From assembly GCF_026723765.1 (NCBI RefSeq), contig NZ_CP113524.1:372001-436000 (forward strand): DNA of 64,000 bases, in the 5' to 3' direction. Numbering within the stretch: position 1 is the first letter of the stretch; each line of letters begins with the position of its first letter. Of the stretch, positions 61,173-64,000 are shown one piece after another. Source of the DNA: Lacrimispora xylanolytica. GTDB taxonomy: Bacteria > Bacillota > Clostridia > Lachnospirales > Lachnospiraceae. The notes under the pieces were generated by a model. The model had not been told where the DNA came from, did no database searches, and saw only the letters and a program-made list of their open reading frames with translations. The position numbers were made by a program, and so were the translations under genes.

Positions 61173-61805
61173 TTAAATCAACGAGGAGCAATACATTTCT
61201 AACTTTTCTTCAGAGAGAATATGAAACCGCTTTTGGCGAAATTCAAAGTAATGATTGCGCTTGCATTCGGCAATGGAACGATTTAAGCTCCTGATTGGGA
61301 TGAGTGTCTCAGTACAAACGTCTTGTTTCGTAAGCGTCGCTAAATCACCTGATTTGTGATGAGTATAAATGCAGTAAAGAAGCCGGTCGCCTACGCTTAA
61401 CAGTGAAATTGAAGTAAGCTTTTGAGAGCTTCGTATAAGCTTTTCTGTAAGCTGCCTGATAAGAAATTTAGTGAATTCAAAGTCAGCCTTCATCCATTCA
61501 AAGACCTGTTCTTTTTGAATTAGAATCGTGCTGCAGTCTGTATGGGCCACAACCTCAAGTGTTTTTGTATCATTATGAAAGAGCTCCAATTCCCCAAAAC
61601 ATTGATATGCCTCATATGTGTATAGCACAAAACCAGCCCCCGAGGGATTTTGAATCAGTACATCAGCGGTTCCCTTTATGAGGATGTACAGGTAATTATT
61701 TTCTTCTCCCGGATATAAGATATAACTTCCTTTGCTGTGCTCTTTATAGACAAAGGAAGTTTTCAAAAATTCCGGTGCGGTATTGATAAAATGAGACAGA
61801 TCCAT
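61173..61805 (-). CDS. Crp/Fnr-family transcriptional regulator
   Basis: GGAGG lies 6 bp before the ATG at 61805, which gives 210 aa; a longer frame to 61838 starts within an operator-like palindrome and is unlikely. An N-terminal cyclic-nucleotide-binding-like beta barrel (YILYPGEENNYLYILIKGTADV, CFGELELF) leads to a C-terminal helix-turn-helix (TKQDVCTETLIPIRSLNRSIAECKR). There are no clustered N-terminal cysteines, so it is not an Fe-S Fnr. It is divergent from a nucleoside hydrolase gene. Confidence 0.87.
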   Translation of the reverse strand: MDLSHFINTAPEFLKTSFVYKEHSKGSYILYPGEENNYLYILIKGTADVLIQNPSGAGFVLYTYEAYQCFGELELFHNDTKTLEVVAHTDCSTILIQKEQVFEWMKADFEFTKFLIRQLTEKLIRSSQKLTSISLLSVGDRLLYCIYTHHKSGDLATLTKQDVCTETLIPIRSLNRSIAECKRNHYFEFRQKRFHILSEEKLEMYCSSLI

Positions 61806-61832
61806 ATTGACCTCCAATTTATTTTCAGTTTT

Positions 61833-61844
61833 GGTCATTTGACC
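61833..61844. promoter_or_regulatory. Inverted repeat between the Crp/Fnr gene and the nucleoside hydrolase
   Basis: GGTCA-TT-TGACC lies 28 bp upstream of the Crp/Fnr-type start, in the divergent spacer. It is a candidate autoregulatory site, although the Crp/Fnr half-site consensus usually has a wider spacer. Confidence 0.4.
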
Positions 61845-61927
61845 TATTTATATATTACCATCTGTCGTAGAATTTAATCAACAGGAATCAGTCCTGAAAA
61901 AACGAATAAGATTACATGGGAGGTCAT

Positions 61928-62881
61928 ATGAGAAGAATTATAATTGATACGGATTGTGGCAGTGATGATGCAGTTGCTTTAATCATGGCCTTAAAATCAA
62001 AGGATATTCAGATTGAGGCAATTACAACTGTTTGTGGGAATGTGCCCCTTGAATTAGCGACAAAGAATGCTTTAATGACGATCCAGGTTACCAATGGGCA
62101 GAAGCCACCATTATATGCAGGTGCTTCTAAGCCGCTGATGAGGGAATTAGTAACCGCTGTGAATGTCCACGGGAATGATGGAATGGGAGATTTAGACCTA
62201 ATCCACCCTTTGTTAATGCCAGAAAACATGCATGCAGTGGATGCCATTTTAAATATGGTGGAACGTTATCCAAGTGAAATTGAAATCGTTGCTATCGGCC
62301 CTGTTACCAATATTGCTTTAGCGATTATGAAGGAGCCCTCCATCATGAAAAAGGTAAAGCATATCTATTCCATGGGGACCGCTGGCTTTGGAAGAGGTAA
62401 TACAACACCGGTTGCCGAATTTAATGTTTACGTTGACGCAGAAGCTTATGACATCATGCTAAGATCGGAAATCCCAATCACCATTATAGGCTTTGACATT
62501 TGTCTTGGAGACGCTGCACTGAATAAAAATGATATGGAACTGCTGATGGAGAGTGGGAAGGAAGAAGCCGTTTTTGCAGTTAAATGCAATCAGTCTTTGC
62601 TGGAGTACAATCTAAAACGCAGCGGTGAGCATATCGTGGATCTGCCGGATGCAGTGGCCATGGGGGTAGTTCTCTGGCCTGAGATCGTTACGAATTCAGC
62701 AGAGTGCTTTTCTAAGACATGTATCATGGACCCAATCACCTATGGACAAGTGATTATAGATGACGGGGCCGTACTGGCAGTCTCAGATGGGTTTACGGTT
62801 CAGAAGCCAAATTCAACGGTGTGTAAAGCAATTGATAATCAAGCATTTAAAACAAAGATGTTTCAAAGTCTGCTTCAATAA
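61928..62881 (+). CDS. Inosine/uridine-preferring nucleoside hydrolase
   Basis: ATG 61928 after GGGAGG gives 317 aa; an ATG at 61916 overlaps the start of that site. The N-terminal calcium-binding motif IIDTDCGSDDAVAL (D-T-D...D-D) is intact, with VHGNDGMGDL, and EFNVYVDAEAYDIML supplying further ligands. It cleaves the N-glycosidic bond of nucleosides to base and ribose. The divergent Crp/Fnr regulator may control it. Confidence 0.88.
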   Translation: MRRIIIDTDCGSDDAVALIMALKSKDIQIEAITTVCGNVPLELATKNALMTIQVTNGQKPPLYAGASKPLMRELVTAVNVHGNDGMGDLDLIHPLLMPENMHAVDAILNMVERYPSEIEIVAIGPVTNIALAIMKEPSIMKKVKHIYSMGTAGFGRGNTTPVAEFNVYVDAEAYDIMLRSEIPITIIGFDICLGDAALNKNDMELLMESGKEEAVFAVKCNQSLLEYNLKRSGEHIVDLPDAVAMGVVLWPEIVTNSAECFSKTCIMDPITYGQVIIDDGAVLAVSDGFTVQKPNSTVCKAIDNQAFKTKMFQSLLQ

Positions 62882-62928
62882 ACTATAAATCAAAATCAAT
62901 CTCAATATTTTATAAGAGGCTGGCAGTC

Positions 62929-63032
62929 AGGAGCGACTGTAACTATACGGCATTTCACCAAGACAGAATGGTGTTTTATAAGAATCTGTCAGATAAGTAT
63001 GATAAGGTGATAGGTCAGGTCGCTCCTTTTTG
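62929..63032 (+). terminator. Long structured 3' element ending in a terminator
   Basis: AGGAGCGAC (62929-62937) pairs with GTCGCTCCT (63019-63027), followed by TTTTTG. About 80 nt between them contain further short pairings (ACAGA/TCTGT and CACC/GGTG). It ends the nucleoside hydrolase transcript; the size of the enclosed region is unusual for a simple terminator. Confidence 0.6.
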
Positions 63033-63129
63033 CTGGTTGCAATTTATATTCATTCAAAGATTTAGATATCAGTAATTCATTGTGCATATTGTATAAAAAA
63101 CCATCTGCATTTTGATGAAAGTTCACACG

Positions 63130-63158
63130 TTGACATAATATTGGTTATCCGCTATACT
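63130..63158 (+). promoter_or_regulatory. Promoter of the BglG-type antiterminator gene
   Basis: TTGACA (63130-63135) and TATACT (63153-63158), 17 bp apart, a near-consensus promoter giving a leader of about 100 nt. Confidence 0.8.
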
Positions 63159-63170
63159 AATCATAGACGT

Positions 63171-63200
63171 AAGGTTTGTTACTCTTTGAGGCATCACCTG
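63171..63200 (+). promoter_or_regulatory. Ribonucleic antiterminator (RAT) site
   Basis: AAGGTTTGTTACT (63171-63183) and GGCATCACCT (63190-63199) match the RAT pattern of BglG/LicT proteins (GG-x-TTGTTACT ... GGCA..ACCT). It overlaps the 5' strand of the terminator at 63181-63231, so binding by the protein would stop that terminator forming. Confidence 0.8.
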
Positions 63201-63231
63201 ATTTATTTGGTGTGCATTCAAGGAGTTTTTT
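63181..63231 (+). terminator. Terminator controlled by the RAT
   Basis: ACTCTTTGA (63181-63189) pairs with TCAAGGAGT (63218-63226, one G-U), with inner GCATCACC/GGTGTGC pairing, followed by six Ts. Confidence 0.8.
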
Positions 63232-63263
63232 GTTATCTAAAAATACGGATGAAAGGAATAATC

Positions 63264-64000
63264 ATGAAGGCGATTAAGAAGATCAACAACAATGTGGCAA
63301 TATGTGTAGATGATAATAATAAAGAATTGATTGCCTTTGGAAAAGGGATTGGATTTCCCTCTATGCCCTACCAGATAACAGACCTTGGTTCCATTTCTAT
63401 GACATTCTATCGGATGGATAAGAGCTACTATAAGCTCTTAGAAGAAATTCCGGAGGAAGTCTTCGAGGTGTCAGCCCTGATTGTAAAAAGGGCCCAGAAT
63501 ACCTTGGACTGCAGGCTGAATCCCAACCTGTTGCCGGGACTGGCTGATCATATTAATTTTGCATTGATTCGTTTAAAGAAATTTAAGAAGATGAAGATGT
63601 TGTTTTCCTACGATGTGGAACAGCTTTATCCGGCTGAAACAGAGCTTGGAAGGTATGCAGTGAACCTGATTCAAAAAAAGCTTCTGGTTAAATTACCGGA
63701 GAGTGAGATTACCAACATTGCAATGCATTTTGTCAATGCAGAAGAAGAGAACATAAACGATTCCTCAAAATGGGATGTGGAGTTGTTAATTGATGGGATC
63801 ACCAATGAAATCGAGAAATGGTTCGGAGTATCCATTGATCGGAAAGGGTTCAATTACAATCGGTTTGTGATGCACCTTAGATATAGCCTGAAGCGGATTG
63901 AGGAGAAGAAGCAATTTGAGGATGATAACGGCAAACTTTTTGAAATCATGAAAGAAGAAAGCCCGGAAATCTATAAATGCTCTTTAAAGATAAGTTCCAT
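63264..64000 (+). CDS. BglG/LicT-family transcriptional antiterminator (3' end outside window)
   Basis: The gene runs off the window after 245 codons. The N-terminal CAT RNA-binding domain (MKAIKKINNNVAICVDDNN, FGKGIGF) is followed by the first PRD (about residues 70-170), whose conserved histidine lies in DHINFAL; the second PRD begins near 180. Such proteins bind the RAT in their own leader when the PTS phosphorylation state signals sugar, so a beta-glucoside-type PTS gene is expected beyond the window. AAAGGAAT precedes the ATG. Confidence 0.9.
   Translation, partial: MKAIKKINNNVAICVDDNNKELIAFGKGIGFPSMPYQITDLGSISMTFYRMDKSYYKLLEEIPEEVFEVSALIVKRAQNTLDCRLNPNLLPGLADHINFALIRLKKFKKMKMLFSYDVEQLYPAETELGRYAVNLIQKKLLVKLPESEITNIAMHFVNAEEENINDSSKWDVELLIDGITNEIEKWFGVSIDRKGFNYNRFVMHLRYSLKRIEEKKQFEDDNGKLFEIMKEESPEIYKCSLKISS

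Noticed and set aside
1-64000. CRISPR array, tRNA/rRNA genes, insertion sequences or prophage genes
   Set aside because: Looked for regular short repeats with spacers, CCA-ended cloverleaves, rRNA signatures and transposase or integrase motifs; none were seen.

Overview
The window looks like chromosomal DNA of an anaerobic, low-to-medium GC Firmicute, most likely Lachnospiraceae (Clostridium cluster XIVa, Lacrimispora-like). This is inferred from the mixture of genes: an S-box-controlled metK, solute-binding lipoproteins with Thr/Ala/Glu-rich linkers after the lipobox, YesM/YesN-type two-component systems, a fermentative inositol operon and AGGAGG ribosome binding sites. No tRNA, rRNA, CRISPR array, intact insertion sequence or phage gene was seen.

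Layout. 1-10.4 kb is housekeeping: a secreted 824-aa protein with a degenerate C39-like domain, murA, a small membrane protein, a nucleotidyltransferase, a SAM-I riboswitch with metK, a histidine kinase/OmpR-type regulator pair and a protein with duplicated CxxC/CxxH motifs. 10.4-22.7 kb is a plant-polysaccharide locus: AraC regulator, two Gfo/Idh/MocA dehydrogenases, a sugar isomerase/epimerase, a YesN/YesM pair, a sugar ABC importer and a GH28 enzyme. Both regulators face a promoter carrying two perfect direct repeats exactly 21 bp apart, the expected footprint of AraC-type DNA-binding domains. 22.7-31.5 kb is an inositol operon (iolR, iron alcohol dehydrogenase, iolJ, iolC, iolD, iolE, iolG, iolB) with no iolA and no transporter. 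31.7-41.6 kb holds an MgtC-like protein, a PHP phosphoesterase, a ROK kinase, an unrecognised 546-aa protein that may be an alpha/alpha-toroid enzyme, and a five-gene family-5 (Opp/Dpp-like) ABC importer. 41.7-49.5 kb holds a polar amino acid ABC importer with a possible attenuator, a cytidylate-kinase-like protein, a GNAT, a DEAD-box helicase with a structured leader, and an RlmD-type rRNA methyltransferase.

49.6-61.2 kb is visibly more AT-rich and differs in character: an Rrf2 regulator with a methyltransferase-MATE efflux operon, a VOC protein, an unknown P-loop kinase, a class D beta-lactamase with BlaI/MecI-like operators, a CPBP protease, a Tet(M)-like ribosomal protection protein behind a translation-coupled attenuator, several GNATs, and decayed remnants (a MocR-type regulator and a GNAT). 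It reads as an accessory antibiotic-response region. 61.2-64 kb holds a Crp/Fnr regulator divergent from a nucleoside hydrolase, and the start of a BglG/LicT antiterminator gene preceded by its own RAT/terminator.

The most striking regulatory structure is the tet leader (58,680-58,998, minus strand). A 7-codon leader peptide overlaps segment 1 of a 1:2 / 2:3 pairing switch, and segment 3 lies inside the terminator just upstream of the gene, so ribosome position on the peptide would decide readthrough.
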